From: Faecalicatena absiana
GTDB lineage: Bacteria; Bacillota; Bacilli; Lactobacillales; Lactobacillaceae
Assembly: GCA_017309015.1 (NCBI GenBank)
Contig: JAEDAG010000005.1
Location: 1-64,000, forward strand
Direction of reading: 5' to 3'
DNA length: 64,000 bases
Shown: one piece after another, positions 8,841 to 16,911 of the stretch
Position numbering within the stretch: the stretch's first letter is position 1
How the letters are laid out: each line of letters starts with the position of its first letter
Notes under the pieces: model-generated
Told to the model about the DNA's origin: nothing
What the model saw: the letters and a program-made list of their open reading frames with translations, nothing else
Databases searched by the model: none
Program-made: the position numbers and the translations under genes

Positions 8841-8882
8841 AAGAGTCTTTCATCGTCTTGATGAAAGACTCTTTTGTTTTTT
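8841..8882 (+). terminator. Terminator of coaBC
   Basis: Fourteen-base perfect arms AAGAGTCTTTCATC and GATGAAAGACTCTT, a 5-nt loop, then TTGTTTTTT. Confidence 0.9.
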
Positions 8883-8964
8883 CTGAAATCGGCCGCCCTA
8901 ACTTAACCGCTTTCATATATAATATGAGTTGAACAACCAGTAAATTATAGAAAGAGGACACATC

Positions 8965-9408
8965 ATGGAAGAATTCGATTTTTCATTCGTTAAGGGCAGC
9001 GACCTGCTCAAGGATTTCAGCGGGGATATCGACAAGGTGATTGACTTTTACAAGCAGGGTGAATATAACGAAATGATCTTCAACGCCCGGCGGGTGATTG
9101 AAGGCTTGGCGGCCAAGCTGGTCGAGCTTAACGGCCTGCAGAATGACAGAAATTCCGGCTATGGGCTGTCGGAAAAGCTGGCTGCCCTTAGAAGCGATGC
9201 CAAGTACCCGGCGCGGATCATGCGCTTATTTGACCGCTTGCGAACTTATGGGACCATTGCCGTGCACGCGACGGCCAAGATCGATGCCTGGAGCGCGCAA
9301 GTGGCTTTGATGAACTTCCACGACCTGTTGGCTTACATGGTCAGCTTCCATGAGCAAAAGCGCGTTAAATACGCGGATATTCTTCTGAATGGTTTCGTCA
9401 GAAAGTAA
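8965..9408 (+). CDS. Small helical protein, DUF4145-like
   Basis: A 147-residue soluble protein with no signal peptide or membrane segment. The central part (NARRVIEGLAAKLVELNG) followed by a GYGLSEKLAAL helix resembles the DUF4145 helical domain also found at the N terminus of some type I restriction subunits. That assignment is tentative. A TATAAT lies at 8918-8923 and an AGAGGA ribosome binding site precedes the ATG, so it is probably transcribed alone. No function is known to me. Confidence 0.7.
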   Translation: MEEFDFSFVKGSDLLKDFSGDIDKVIDFYKQGEYNEMIFNARRVIEGLAAKLVELNGLQNDRNSGYGLSEKLAALRSDAKYPARIMRLFDRLRTYGTIAVHATAKIDAWSAQVALMNFHDLLAYMVSFHEQKRVKYADILLNGFVRK

Positions 9409-9481
9409 TATGGCTTAAAATAGAACGGTAATGCTCAGCAAGAACTGAAAATAAAGAAGAAAAGGATGGCGAAGAAGCTTA

Positions 9482-10447
9482 ATGGAAAAAATTGACGCGC
9501 ACCTGCACCTGGTCCGCGATTTGGCCAGTTACAAGGGAATTGGCCGCAGCAACGCCTTAGGCAACGGGGAGGTCATCTGGGATGATGGCTTCAAGACCCG
9601 CTTGTTCCCAGCCGGCTGGGGGGCGGACTCCTTCAGGATGGACCAAGCCCTGCAAGTGCTGGCGCAAAACGACGTATCCAAGGCCGTTCTGCTCCAGGGA
9701 AGCCTGTACGGCTTTCAGAACTATTATTCCTGGCAGGCGGCCAAGAAGCATCCAGACCGCTTTATTGCTGCTTTTTCCGTTGATCCATTTGCTGACGGGG
9801 CGATGAAGATCGTGGACCGGCACGTCCGGGACCTGGGCTTTCGGACCATGAAGCTGGAAATCAGCCAGGGCGGGGGCCTGATGGGCTATCATGAGGAATT
9901 CCGCCTGGATGCTGATCCGCGCTGGGAGGAAATCTTTGAATACATTGCCAGATATCCTGGCTTCGTCGTGGCGATCGACTATGGGGACGCGGGGCAAAAG
10001 AGCCACCAGCCCGAAGCCATCGCCCACTTGGCCCAAAGATACCCGCAGCTGGACTTCGTCGTCTGCCACCTGTCCTTCCCCAAGCCCGGCAAATTGGCTG
10101 AGCTGGCCAGCGAGCTGCGCCTTTTGAGCCGCTTTGACAATATTGCCTGTGATTTGGCGGCTTTGCAGGATATCGCCCAAGAGACCAATTATCCTTACCC
10201 CTTCTGCTAGGAAGCCGTCAGCCTGGGCAAGGACATCCTGGGCAGCCAGCGCCTGCTCTGGGGGAGCGATGCCCCTTGGTCAGCCACTTTCAACCGCTAT
10301 GACCAACTGGCCAGCTGGCTGCAAGACGCAGAAATTTTTTCTGAAAGAGACCTGCACGCGGTCATGTATGCCAACGCGGAGCGGATCTACTTCAAGCCAG
10401 ACAACGTAAAAGCCATGCGCGAGAGCGCGGACCCGCTGGTTGATTGA
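9482..10447 (+). pseudogene. Amidohydrolase (TIM-barrel metal hydrolase) interrupted by an in-frame TAG
   Basis: The reading frame begins MEKIDAHLHL, the metal-binding start of amidohydrolase-2-type proteins, and runs 242 codons to a TAG at 10208-10210. The same frame then continues without a shift to TGA at 10445-10447, giving 321 codons in all. The second part contains the family's WGSDAPW motif with the catalytic Asp, so the first part alone should be inactive. The next gene's ribosome binding site directly follows the distal stop, so this was probably co-transcribed with the 2-hydroxyacid dehydrogenase. A sequencing error would give the same picture. Confidence 0.82.
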
Positions 10448-10468
10448 TGCTAAGGAGACAAAAAAATT

Positions 10469-11419
10469 ATGGCAATTCCAATGATTTTAGTGGCCGGGAT
10501 CGCGGAAGAGCGCCTGGACGAGTTGAAAAAGTACTGCCAGGTCACGGTCGGGCCCAAGCACGCTGGGGCGGACTGGTATCAGGACCACATCCAGGGCTAT
10601 GATGGGCTGCTGGCAGCCAATATCAAGGTTGACAAGGCGTTGATCGATGCCGGCAAGCAGCTGAAAATCATCACCAGCTGCGGGGTCGGCTTTGACCATA
10701 TCGACGTGGACTACGCGGCTTCCCAAGGGATCGTCGTTTCCAACTGTCCGGTATCCGTCATGCAGCCAACGGCCGAGATGGCCTTTACCATGCTGCTGGG
10801 CTTGACGCGCAAGATCCATATTTATGACAGCGCCATGCGCTTTGGCAAGTTTCTGGACACCAGCCAGGTTCAAAACCAAGGGCAAAGCCCGATGGGCAAG
10901 ACCTTGGGGATCTTCGGCATGGGACGGATTGGTCAGACTTTGGCCGGCTACGCCAGGGCCTTTGGCATGAGCGTGCTCTACCATAACCGCCACCGCCTGT
11001 CTGTTGACAAGGAGCGGGAGATCGGGGCCAGCTACGTTTCTTTTGAAGATCTCCTGCGCAAGTCCGACTACTTGAGCCTGAATGCTCCAGCCACGCCAGA
11101 GACCTACCACGTGATCGACCAGGCGGCTCTGGCTTTGATGCAGCCGACCGCCTTCTTGATCAATACTGCCAGAGGCAGCTTGGTCGATGAGGCCGCCCTG
11201 CTTGCCGCCCTTAAGGAGGGGCAAATTGCCGGGGCTGGCCTTGACGTGTTTGAGAATGAGCCTCACTGCAATCCGGAATTCCGCAAGCTGGACAACGTCA
11301 TTTTGACCCCGCACGCTGGCTCTGCTACCAAGGAAGCGCGCCGGAACGTCCTGAAGGAGGCGACCAACAACCTGGTCTCCTTCCTGGTGGAAGGAGTGCC
11401 GGTCAACCGGGTCAACTGA
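10469..11419 (+). CDS. D-isomer-specific 2-hydroxyacid dehydrogenase
   Basis: NAD(P)-dependent oxidoreductase of 316 residues, interconverting 2-oxo acids and D-2-hydroxy acids. The Rossmann motif is GMGRIG (150-155). The catalytic triad is visible: R235 in NTARGSLVDE, E264 in FENEP and H282 in TPHAGSAT. It begins 21 bp after the broken amidohydrolase, with an AAGGAG ribosome binding site. An R/E/H triad with a short N-terminal domain suggests a glyoxylate or hydroxypyruvate reductase-like or phosphoglycerate dehydrogenase-like enzyme; the substrate is not defined. Confidence 0.88.
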   Translation: MAIPMILVAGIAEERLDELKKYCQVTVGPKHAGADWYQDHIQGYDGLLAANIKVDKALIDAGKQLKIITSCGVGFDHIDVDYAASQGIVVSNCPVSVMQPTAEMAFTMLLGLTRKIHIYDSAMRFGKFLDTSQVQNQGQSPMGKTLGIFGMGRIGQTLAGYARAFGMSVLYHNRHRLSVDKEREIGASYVSFEDLLRKSDYLSLNAPATPETYHVIDQAALALMQPTAFLINTARGSLVDEAALLAALKEGQIAGAGLDVFENEPHCNPEFRKLDNVILTPHAGSATKEARRNVLKEATNNLVSFLVEGVPVNRVN

Positions 11420-11441
11420 TTACCTGGTCAGAGGCAAAAAA

Positions 11442-11490
11442 GTGCTAACTACTATTCTCAAAATACGTAGCTAAAATGTGCTAACGTATT
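11442..11490. repeat. Left-end recombinase-site repeats
   Basis: GTGCTAAC occurs at 11442-11449 and 11478-11485, with a related GTAGCTAA between them. A near-palindrome AATACGT...ACGTATT spans 11462-11490. These are probable TnpA binding sites. Confidence 0.5.
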
Positions 11491-11500
11491 TAGATGGTGG

Positions 11501-11541
11501 TATAATAGACTTATCCTAATAGAAAGGACGAGTCTATTTTT
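11501..11541 (+). promoter_or_regulatory. tnpA promoter and ribosome-binding-site hairpin
   Basis: A perfect TATAAT lies at 11501-11506; no good -35 is seen. An inverted repeat AATAGACTTATCC (11504-11516) / GGACGAGTCTATT (11526-11538) places the GGA of the ribosome binding site in its 3' arm. Transcripts starting at about 11513 would lack most of the left arm, so the hairpin should form only in read-through RNA from outside. Confidence 0.55.
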
Positions 11542-11542
11542 T

Positions 11543-12157
11543 ATGTCTAAAGTCTACAAGCCCCATGAAGCTGCTAAAGTCTTGGGCGTTTCAGTAAGCA
11601 CGCTGCAGCGCTGGGATCGTGAAGGAAAGCTTCATGCATTCAGAAACGTAGCCAACAGACGCTACTATACTGAGGAACAGCTCAACAGACTTCTCGGAGT
11701 GCCAGAGCAACGGAAGAACGTTGCGTATGCACGTGTCTCTTCGCAGGGGCAGAAGAACAATCTGAAAAATCAGATGGATTTTATTACTCAGTACTGCAAT
11801 GCCAAAGGCATCATCCTCGATGAGCGAATCAGCGACATTGGGAGTGGCCTCAATTATCGCCGCCCTAAATGGAATAAGCTTCTGCAGGACGTGGAAGACA
11901 AGAAAATTGCCAAAATCTTTATCACGTACAAAGACCGCTTCATTCGTTTTGGTTTTGACTGGTTCGAAGACTTCTGTCAAAGACACGGCACTGAGATTGT
12001 TGTTCTTAACAATCCAGATACCAGTCCGGATCAAGAACTGGTTGAGGATCTGATGAGCGTTATTCATGTCTTCTCCTGTCGTCTGGATGGATTGAGAAGA
12101 TACAAGAAAGAGATAGCAGAAGATCCAAAGCTGCCACACAAGGAAGAAGGTGACTAA
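11543..12157 (+). CDS. tnpA: IS607-family serine recombinase (transposase)
   Basis: A 204-residue transposase. Residues 1-55 form a MerR-like helix-turn-helix (HEAAKVLGVSVSTLQRWDREG). Residues about 58-190 form a serine recombinase catalytic domain, with the nucleophile Ser66 in YARVSS and the arginine-rich YKDRFIRFGF segment. In IS607 the DNA-binding domain is N-terminal, as seen here. The gene looks intact. Translation appears to be guarded by a hairpin over the ribosome binding site. Confidence 0.93.
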   Translation: MSKVYKPHEAAKVLGVSVSTLQRWDREGKLHAFRNVANRRYYTEEQLNRLLGVPEQRKNVAYARVSSQGQKNNLKNQMDFITQYCNAKGIILDERISDIGSGLNYRRPKWNKLLQDVEDKKIAKIFITYKDRFIRFGFDWFEDFCQRHGTEIVVLNNPDTSPDQELVEDLMSVIHVFSCRLDGLRRYKKEIAEDPKLPHKEEGD

Positions 12158-12159
12158 AG

Positions 12160-13467
12160 ATGCGAACGCAGACCAGAGTCTACAAGCTTCAGCTTAATGA
12201 AGAACAAAAGCAGCTCTTTATCGAGCTGTGCGGCTATCGGCGCTGGGCATGGAATCATGCTCTGGATATCTGGAACGAGATGTACGAGGTCAGACGGTTG
12301 ATGGCTGACTACACTGAAAAAGTAAAAATAGTCAAAGAAGCTGCGAAAACCCATGATGAAGTCCGCAGGGTGATTCGCGAGATTGACAGAAACAGCCCTG
12401 GAGCTAAAGCAAACCCCTCTCCAAGCTGGCAGAGAGTTCGCAATGAGCTTAATTCTGACAAGGAAACTGATGCTTGGAGACTGGCATATCCAGCTCATCT
12501 TGCCAATCTTGCAGTGCGGGATCTTGGCAATGCTTGGAAGAACTTCTTTGACAAAGCCCAGCCAGACTGGGGCAAGCCGAAGTACAAGTCCCGCAAAGCC
12601 TCCCGCCAAGGCTTTAAGAGCGACCAAAGCAAAATCGAAGGACAGATTCTGAAGCTGGAATGCCCGCAGAGGCGCAAGGATTGGCCACTTGGCCGGATTC
12701 GCTTAAATGAGCCTGTGCTTTCTGATGACTTCGGCGTAATCAGCTATTTCACAGAAGCAGGCAATTATTACGCATCCATTCCTTTCCAGGTTGAAGACAT
12801 TAAGCAGCCAGCTAAGACAGGCAAGGCAACAGCCGTTGACGTGAACGTTGGCCACTTCGATTACACGGAAGGTCGTGTAAACGTCTTGCCTAAGCGTCTT
12901 GACAAGATTTACAAGAAGATCAAGCACTATCAAAGACAACTTGCCAGAAAACGAATCCAAAATGGAAAAGCGGCCTACAACAGCAAGAACTACTTGAAGA
13001 CGAGAGCCAAGCTTCAAGCCTGCTATCGGAAGGCTGGCAATATCCAAAACGATCTGATCCAGAAGTTTACGACTGAACTGGTTAGAAACTATGACAAGAT
13101 CGTAATCGAAAATCTGTCTGTCAAGGGCATGTTGATGAGCCATGTAGCCTCTAAAGGCGTGCATCGGTCAATGTTTGGCAAGTTCAAGCAGATCTTGACC
13201 TACAAGTGCGATTGGTACGGCAAGGAGCTTATTCTGGCAAACAAGCTGTACCCGTCTACTCAGCGCTGTGCAGCCTGTGGCAATGTTAAAAAGGGCGATG
13301 AAAAGATCACCCTTTACGGAAACAAGAAGCACGGCACAAAGCACAATGAGTACGTCTGCTACAACAAAAAATGCCCGAACTACAACAAAGTCGTAGATCG
13401 GGACAAGAATGCGATGCTAAGCCTTTTAGCGCTGGCTGAGCATCCAGAATTGAATAAGGCACTGTAA
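12160..13467 (+). CDS. tnpB: TnpB RNA-guided endonuclease (IS607 type)
   Basis: A 435-residue TnpB of the ancestral Cas12 group. The split RuvC active site is visible: D227 in AVDVNVG, E317 in IVIENLSVKGM and D413/D415 in VVDRDKNA. A four-cysteine zinc site uses C370, C373, C400 and C405. The N-terminal domain contains the SWQRVRNELN segment. All catalytic residues are present and the frame is unbroken, so the protein may be active. It starts 2 bp after tnpA. Known TnpB proteins process a guide RNA from the element's 3' end and cleave the empty donor site, favouring element retention. Confidence 0.92.
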   Translation: MRTQTRVYKLQLNEEQKQLFIELCGYRRWAWNHALDIWNEMYEVRRLMADYTEKVKIVKEAAKTHDEVRRVIREIDRNSPGAKANPSPSWQRVRNELNSDKETDAWRLAYPAHLANLAVRDLGNAWKNFFDKAQPDWGKPKYKSRKASRQGFKSDQSKIEGQILKLECPQRRKDWPLGRIRLNEPVLSDDFGVISYFTEAGNYYASIPFQVEDIKQPAKTGKATAVDVNVGHFDYTEGRVNVLPKRLDKIYKKIKHYQRQLARKRIQNGKAAYNSKNYLKTRAKLQACYRKAGNIQNDLIQKFTTELVRNYDKIVIENLSVKGMLMSHVASKGVHRSMFGKFKQILTYKCDWYGKELILANKLYPSTQRCAACGNVKKGDEKITLYGNKKHGTKHNEYVCYNKKCPNYNKVVDRDKNAMLSLLALAEHPELNKAL

Positions 13468-13690
13468 ATTCAAAAAAAGCGAAGTTAAGGCTTTGGCTTC
13501 GGCCTTAGTCATGCGGGTTAGCTGTACCCGAGGATTGGCGAGAGTCTTTCCAAGAAGTTGCAAGAGTGGCACGCAAGTGCCTGCGCTGGTCAATGCGATT
13601 GCCTCCTAGTTGAGAGATCGGAATACCAGTGATGACGGCAATAAGAAAAATGTTTGCGAGTAAAGCGTCAAAGCTGGTGTGTAGGGTCAA
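13440..13690 (+). ncRNA. Candidate omega (re) RNA of the IS607 element
   Basis: The region from the end of tnpB onward has no reading frame but is rich in hairpins. Examples are TTAAGGC/GGCCTTAG (13485-13508), CGGGT/ACCCG (13514-13530) and GGCAC-GCAA-GTGCC (13568-13581), the last with a GNRA-type loop. By analogy with characterised TnpB elements the guide RNA scaffold should lie here, overlapping the tnpB 3' end and ending at the element's right end. Position and ends are inference. Confidence 0.45.
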
Positions 13691-13943
13691 TATCATTAGA
13701 CCTCTGTGATTCCATTAGTCCAAACTAAAATACACATCTGCACACATTTTTTGCAGCTGATGATTGTCACTTATTTTGTTAATCTTTTTAAGAAAAAACA
13801 TGCATTTTTGAGCTAATTGCTATAAAATACTAAGTAGATAATAGTTAAATTTCGGTACAGGAAGACGCGGGCTGCAGTTCCGCGCCTTTTTTTGCTACTA
13901 TAGAGAAGGTTATTGCTCATTTTACTTTTAAGGAGGGGTTGGC
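13691..13943. other. Gap between IS607 and recQ
   Basis: No gene is seen. It contains TATAAA at 13821-13826, a terminator at 13864-13893 and the recQ ribosome binding site AGGAGG at 13931-13936. Confidence 0.5.
13864..13893 (+). terminator. Terminator immediately upstream of recQ
   Basis: Stem CGCGG/CCGCG with a 9-nt loop, followed by CC and T7. It lies only 50 bp before the recQ start, downstream of a -10-like box, so it may end a very short RNA or a pre-insertion upstream transcript. Confidence 0.6.
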
Positions 13944-15731
13944 TTGCTGGATCCGCTTGCGGTGCTAAAGAAATATTTTGGCTATGACAGCTTTCGTCCG
14001 GGCCAAAGGGAAACGATTGAGATGGTCCTGAGAGGGGAAAACGTCCTGGCCGTCATGCCGACGGGGGGCGGGAAGTCCATCTGCTACCAAGTGCCTGCCT
14101 TGATGATTCCCGGCACTACGGTCGTCGTCTCCCCGTTGATCTCCCTGATGAAGGACCAGGTTGACAGCCTGCGCGAATACGGGATTCCGGCCGCGGCCTT
14201 GAACAGCACGACTCCGCAGGAAGAGGTCAACCCAATTCTGCGGGCCTGCTATGAGGGCAAGATCAAGCTCTTGTACGTGACCCCGGAAAGAATGGAGCTG
14301 GACTACTTCCGCTACCAGTTGAACTTTCTGCAAATCAACCTGGTGGCGATCGATGAGGCCCACTGCATCTCCCAGTGGGGGCATGACTTTCGTCCCGCTT
14401 ACCGCAAGCTCAAGGACGGCATCAGTGCCCTGCATACCCGTCCCAATGTTCTGGCCCTGACGGCCACGGCGACTGAGGCGGTCAGACGGGACATCAGCCA
14501 GCAGCTGGACATTCCGCCGCGCAACTGCGTCATCACTTCTTTTGAGCGCAAGAACCTTTCCTTCAAGGTCGTCAACGCGCCAAAAAACACCCGGGCCTAT
14601 ATCGTCAGCTACCTCAAGCGCCACCAGGGCGAAGCCGGGATCATTTATGCCAATACCCGCAAGAAGGTGGAGGGGTTGACGGAATTTCTGCAAAAGCTGG
14701 GCTTTGAAGTGGCCGCTTACCACGCGGGGATGTCCAATGAGGAGCGGGCAAAGGTTCAGGATGACTTCCAGTATGACCGCGTCCCCTTGATCGTGGCCAC
14801 CAATGCTTTTGGCATGGGGATCGACAAGTCCAACGTCCGTTTCGTCCTGCACGCCAATTCGGCCAAGAACCTGGAAGCCTACTACCAGGAAGCAGGCCGG
14901 GGCGGCCGGGACGGGCTGGAGAGTGAGGCCGTCATGATCTACCATCCCGCCGACCTGCGGCAGTTCCGCTGGTTTATCGACAATTCCGAGGGCAGCGACA
15001 GCTACCGGGAGGTGCAGTACCAGAAGCTGCAGACGATCGCTGACTATGCCAGCACCGACGACTGCCTGCAGCAGTTCATCGTCCGCTATTTTGGCCAGGA
15101 CTGCCCGCCTTGCGGCAAGTGCAGCAACTGCTTGTCAACGGGCGACCGGGTCGACGTGACTGAAGCTGCCAAGCAGATCATTGGCATGGTCTATGACCTG
15201 GATGGCCGCTTTGGCAAGCGAGTAATTGCCCAGGCCGTGACGGGATCAAGCGTGAAAAAGATGGCTGAGATTGGAGCTGACTCCTGCGTCCACTATGGCC
15301 TGCTCAAGGGGATGAAGCAGACGGAAGTCGTCAGCTTGATTGACTTCATGGTTTCCAAGGGCTACTTGGAGCTGGCTGGGGACAAGTATCCGGTCCTACA
15401 CGTGACCAACCGTGGCTGGGACGTCTTAGACGGAAAAGCCCTGGTCAAGCGCAAGCAGGAGCCGCGGCCTGAAGTCGCTTCCACTTTTGCGGCAAGCTCT
15501 GGCAAAGATCAGGAACTCTTTGAAAGGCTGCGCCAAAAGCGGCACGCCCTGGCCCAGAAGAAGAACGTGCCCCCGTTCGTTATTTTTTCCGACCTGTCCC
15601 TGCGCGACATGGCTGCCAAGAAGCCGCAAACGGATGCGGACTTTTTGGACTGCAGCGGGGTCGGCAACGCTAAGCTGCGCAACTACGGAAAGACCATGAT
15701 GCGGGTCATCCGGGACTACCTGCGGGAATAA
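13944..15731 (+). CDS. recQ: ATP-dependent DNA helicase RecQ
   Basis: A 3'-5' DNA helicase for recombination and fork repair. Motifs include PTGGGKS (39-45), DEAH (137-140) followed by the RecQ-specific [13 protein letters not shown], and the zinc-binding [10 protein letters not shown] of the RQC domain. An HRDC domain occupies about residues 515-595. The full length of 595 residues is typical. The start codon is TTG at 13944, supported by AGGAGG 7 bp upstream; no better ATG exists. Confidence 0.95.
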   Translation: MLDPLAVLKKYFGYDSFRPGQRETIEMVLRGENVLAVMPTGGGKSICYQVPALMIPGTTVVVSPLISLMKDQVDSLREYGIPAAALNSTTPQEEVNPILRACYEGKIKLLYVTPERMELDYFRYQLNFLQINLVAIDEAHCISQWGHDFRPAYRKLKDGISALHTRPNVLALTATATEAVRRDISQQLDIPPRNCVITSFERKNLSFKVVNAPKNTRAYIVSYLKRHQGEAGIIYANTRKKVEGLTEFLQKLGFEVAAYHAGMSNEERAKVQDDFQYDRVPLIVATNAFGMGIDKSNVRFVLHANSAKNLEAYYQEAGRGGRDGLESEAVMIYHPADLRQFRWFIDNSEGSDSYREVQYQKLQTIADYASTDDCLQQFIVRYFGQDCPPCGKCSNCLSTGDRVDVTEAAKQIIGMVYDLDGRFGKRVIAQAVTGSSVKKMAEIGADSCVHYGLLKGMKQTEVVSLIDFMVSKGYLELAGDKYPVLHVTNRGWDVLDGKALVKRKQEPRPEVASTFAASSGKDQELFERLRQKRHALAQKKNVPPFVIFSDLSLRDMAAKKPQTDADFLDCSGVGNAKLRNYGKTMMRVIRDYLRE

Positions 15732-15735
15732 AAAA

Positions 15736-15779
15736 ACAGCTTTTTTCAACAAAGCGTAACCTTTCCAGAAAAAAGCTGT
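15736..15779 (-). terminator. Second terminator of the nucleoside hydrolase gene
   Basis: Read on the minus strand, ACAGCTTTTTTC pairs with GAAAAAAGCTGT and is followed by T7. It may also slow recQ transcription from the other side. Confidence 0.6.
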
Positions 15780-15796
15780 CTATTAAAGTGAAGAGC

Positions 15797-15833
15797 AAAA
15801 AACTGTCAGATGAAGGCTCATCTGACAGTTTTT
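15797..15833. terminator. Bidirectional terminator between recQ and nucleoside hydrolase
   Basis: A perfect 16-bp stem (AAAAACTGTCAGATGA and its complement) around an AGGC loop, with A and T tracts on the two sides. Confidence 0.88.
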
Positions 15834-15836
15834 GTT

Positions 15837-16775
15837 TTACAGCAGCTTGGCATTCTCGCACAGGGCGTCGAAGTGCTTCCAGAACTTGTCGTAGTCGGCG
15901 GAAGTGACCAAGGTCATTGGCCGGCCAGCTTCGGTCTCAAAGAAGCGAGCGGCCCGGTCGCCGTCGGTGTAGACGTCGCTCTTGGTCTCGCGGGTCGTGA
16001 CGATTTCCGGGAACAGGGCGCTCATGGCGGTCAGGACGTCCCACAGGTAGTAGGTGGTGTCGACTTCAAAGGAGTTGACCAAAGCGTAGACGTAGCCCAG
16101 GAAGTCAAAGGCCGGGTACTTGCGGTTTGAGGCGAAGTGCTGGCGCATTTCGTCAGTCAAAGGCAGTTCTTCAGTTGATTCCAGTCCAACCTGCTGGATC
16201 TTGATCTTGGAGTTCCAAACCGTCTTGCAGGCTTCTGGATCCCACCAGGCGTTCCATTCCTGGGTGCCATCAGCGCATGGCATGTAGACGTTGCCGTGGC
16301 CGTTCAGAGATCCCCCCATCCAGTAAAGCTCTTCGATCTTGTCCTGGATGCTTGGGTCAACTTCCAAGGCCCTGGCCAGGTCGGTCAAAGGACCGGTGAA
16401 GACCAGGGTAACCGGGCCGTCAGCGGCCTTGATCTTGTCGATCATGTCCAAGTGGGCCGGCTTCTTGGCTTCTGGGGTAGTCACGGTGCCCTTCTCGTTC
16501 AAGATTGGGAAGTGGTCAACCGTGAAGGAAGAAACGCGCCAGGCTTCTGGAAACTGGTGGACGGCGCGGGAGTCTGAGCGGGCAACTTCCAGCTTGTCAC
16601 CGCGTTGGTTGAAGCGGTCGATGATCTTGCGGGAAGCGGAAACGCCAGGCTCAACGTAGCCGTCGGCGTCGGTGACCCCGACCCCGATCAGCTTGATGTC
16701 CGGCGCAAGCAGCATCAAGAGCAGGGCGGTAAAGTCGTCCATGTTGCTGTCGTGGTTCAAGTAAAAGTTCTTCAT
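15837..16775 (-). CDS. Inosine-uridine-preferring nucleoside hydrolase family protein
   Basis: Hydrolyses the N-glycosidic bond of nucleosides to base and ribose. The start ATG at 16775 (MKNFYLNHD) has a GAAAGG ribosome binding site; the longer frame to 16838 adds an unlikely N terminus. The metal-binding N-terminal motif, normally DxDxxxDD, reads NHDSNMDD, so the first Asp is Asn; this looks like a lactobacillar subfamily and I cannot tell whether activity is kept. Other family features (FTGPLTDLA, YWMGGS, WDVLTAM) are present. It has 312 residues, the usual length. Confidence 0.85.
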   Translation of the reverse strand: MKNFYLNHDSNMDDFTALLLMLLAPDIKLIGVGVTDADGYVEPGVSASRKIIDRFNQRGDKLEVARSDSRAVHQFPEAWRVSSFTVDHFPILNEKGTVTTPEAKKPAHLDMIDKIKAADGPVTLVFTGPLTDLARALEVDPSIQDKIEELYWMGGSLNGHGNVYMPCADGTQEWNAWWDPEACKTVWNSKIKIQQVGLESTEELPLTDEMRQHFASNRKYPAFDFLGYVYALVNSFEVDTTYYLWDVLTAMSALFPEIVTTRETKSDVYTDGDRAARFFETEAGRPMTLVTSADYDKFWKHFDALCENAKLL

Positions 16776-16911
16776 AAAATCTGGCCTTTCATATAATTGA
16801 GTTGCAAGCTTATTATAAAGGAAAAAGCAAAATAGCACACCAATTCTGACTAAAAAATAATGATTTTGTCGAGTGTCCGAACAAGATCATTGAAAAGCAG
16901 ATAAATGTTGG

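Larger units (their letters stand above)
11440..13690 (+). mobile_element. IS607-family insertion sequence (tnpA-tnpB), ends approximate
   Basis: The element carries a MerR-like/serine recombinase gene followed 2 bp later by tnpB, the arrangement that defines the IS607 family. IS607 elements have no terminal inverted repeats and make no target duplication, so the ends cannot be fixed here. The left end is placed near a cluster of GTGCTAAC repeats (11442-11449, 11478-11485), the right end after the structured 3' region. Codon use in both genes is more AT-rich than in the flanks (frequent AAA, ATT, AAT), consistent with transfer. It sits between a dehydrogenase gene and recQ and breaks no recognisable gene. 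Confidence 0.85.

Noticed and set aside
10208..10210. TAG in the amidohydrolase as a pyrrolysine or recoding site
   Set aside because: Pyrrolysine is not expected in lactobacilli and no recoding structure is visible after the stop. A plain nonsense mutation or sequencing error is simpler.
11420..13943. Terminal inverted repeats or target duplication of the IS
   Set aside because: None is seen, which agrees with the IS607 family. A weak inverted match between AGAGGC near 11430 and ACCTCT near 13700 is too short to use.
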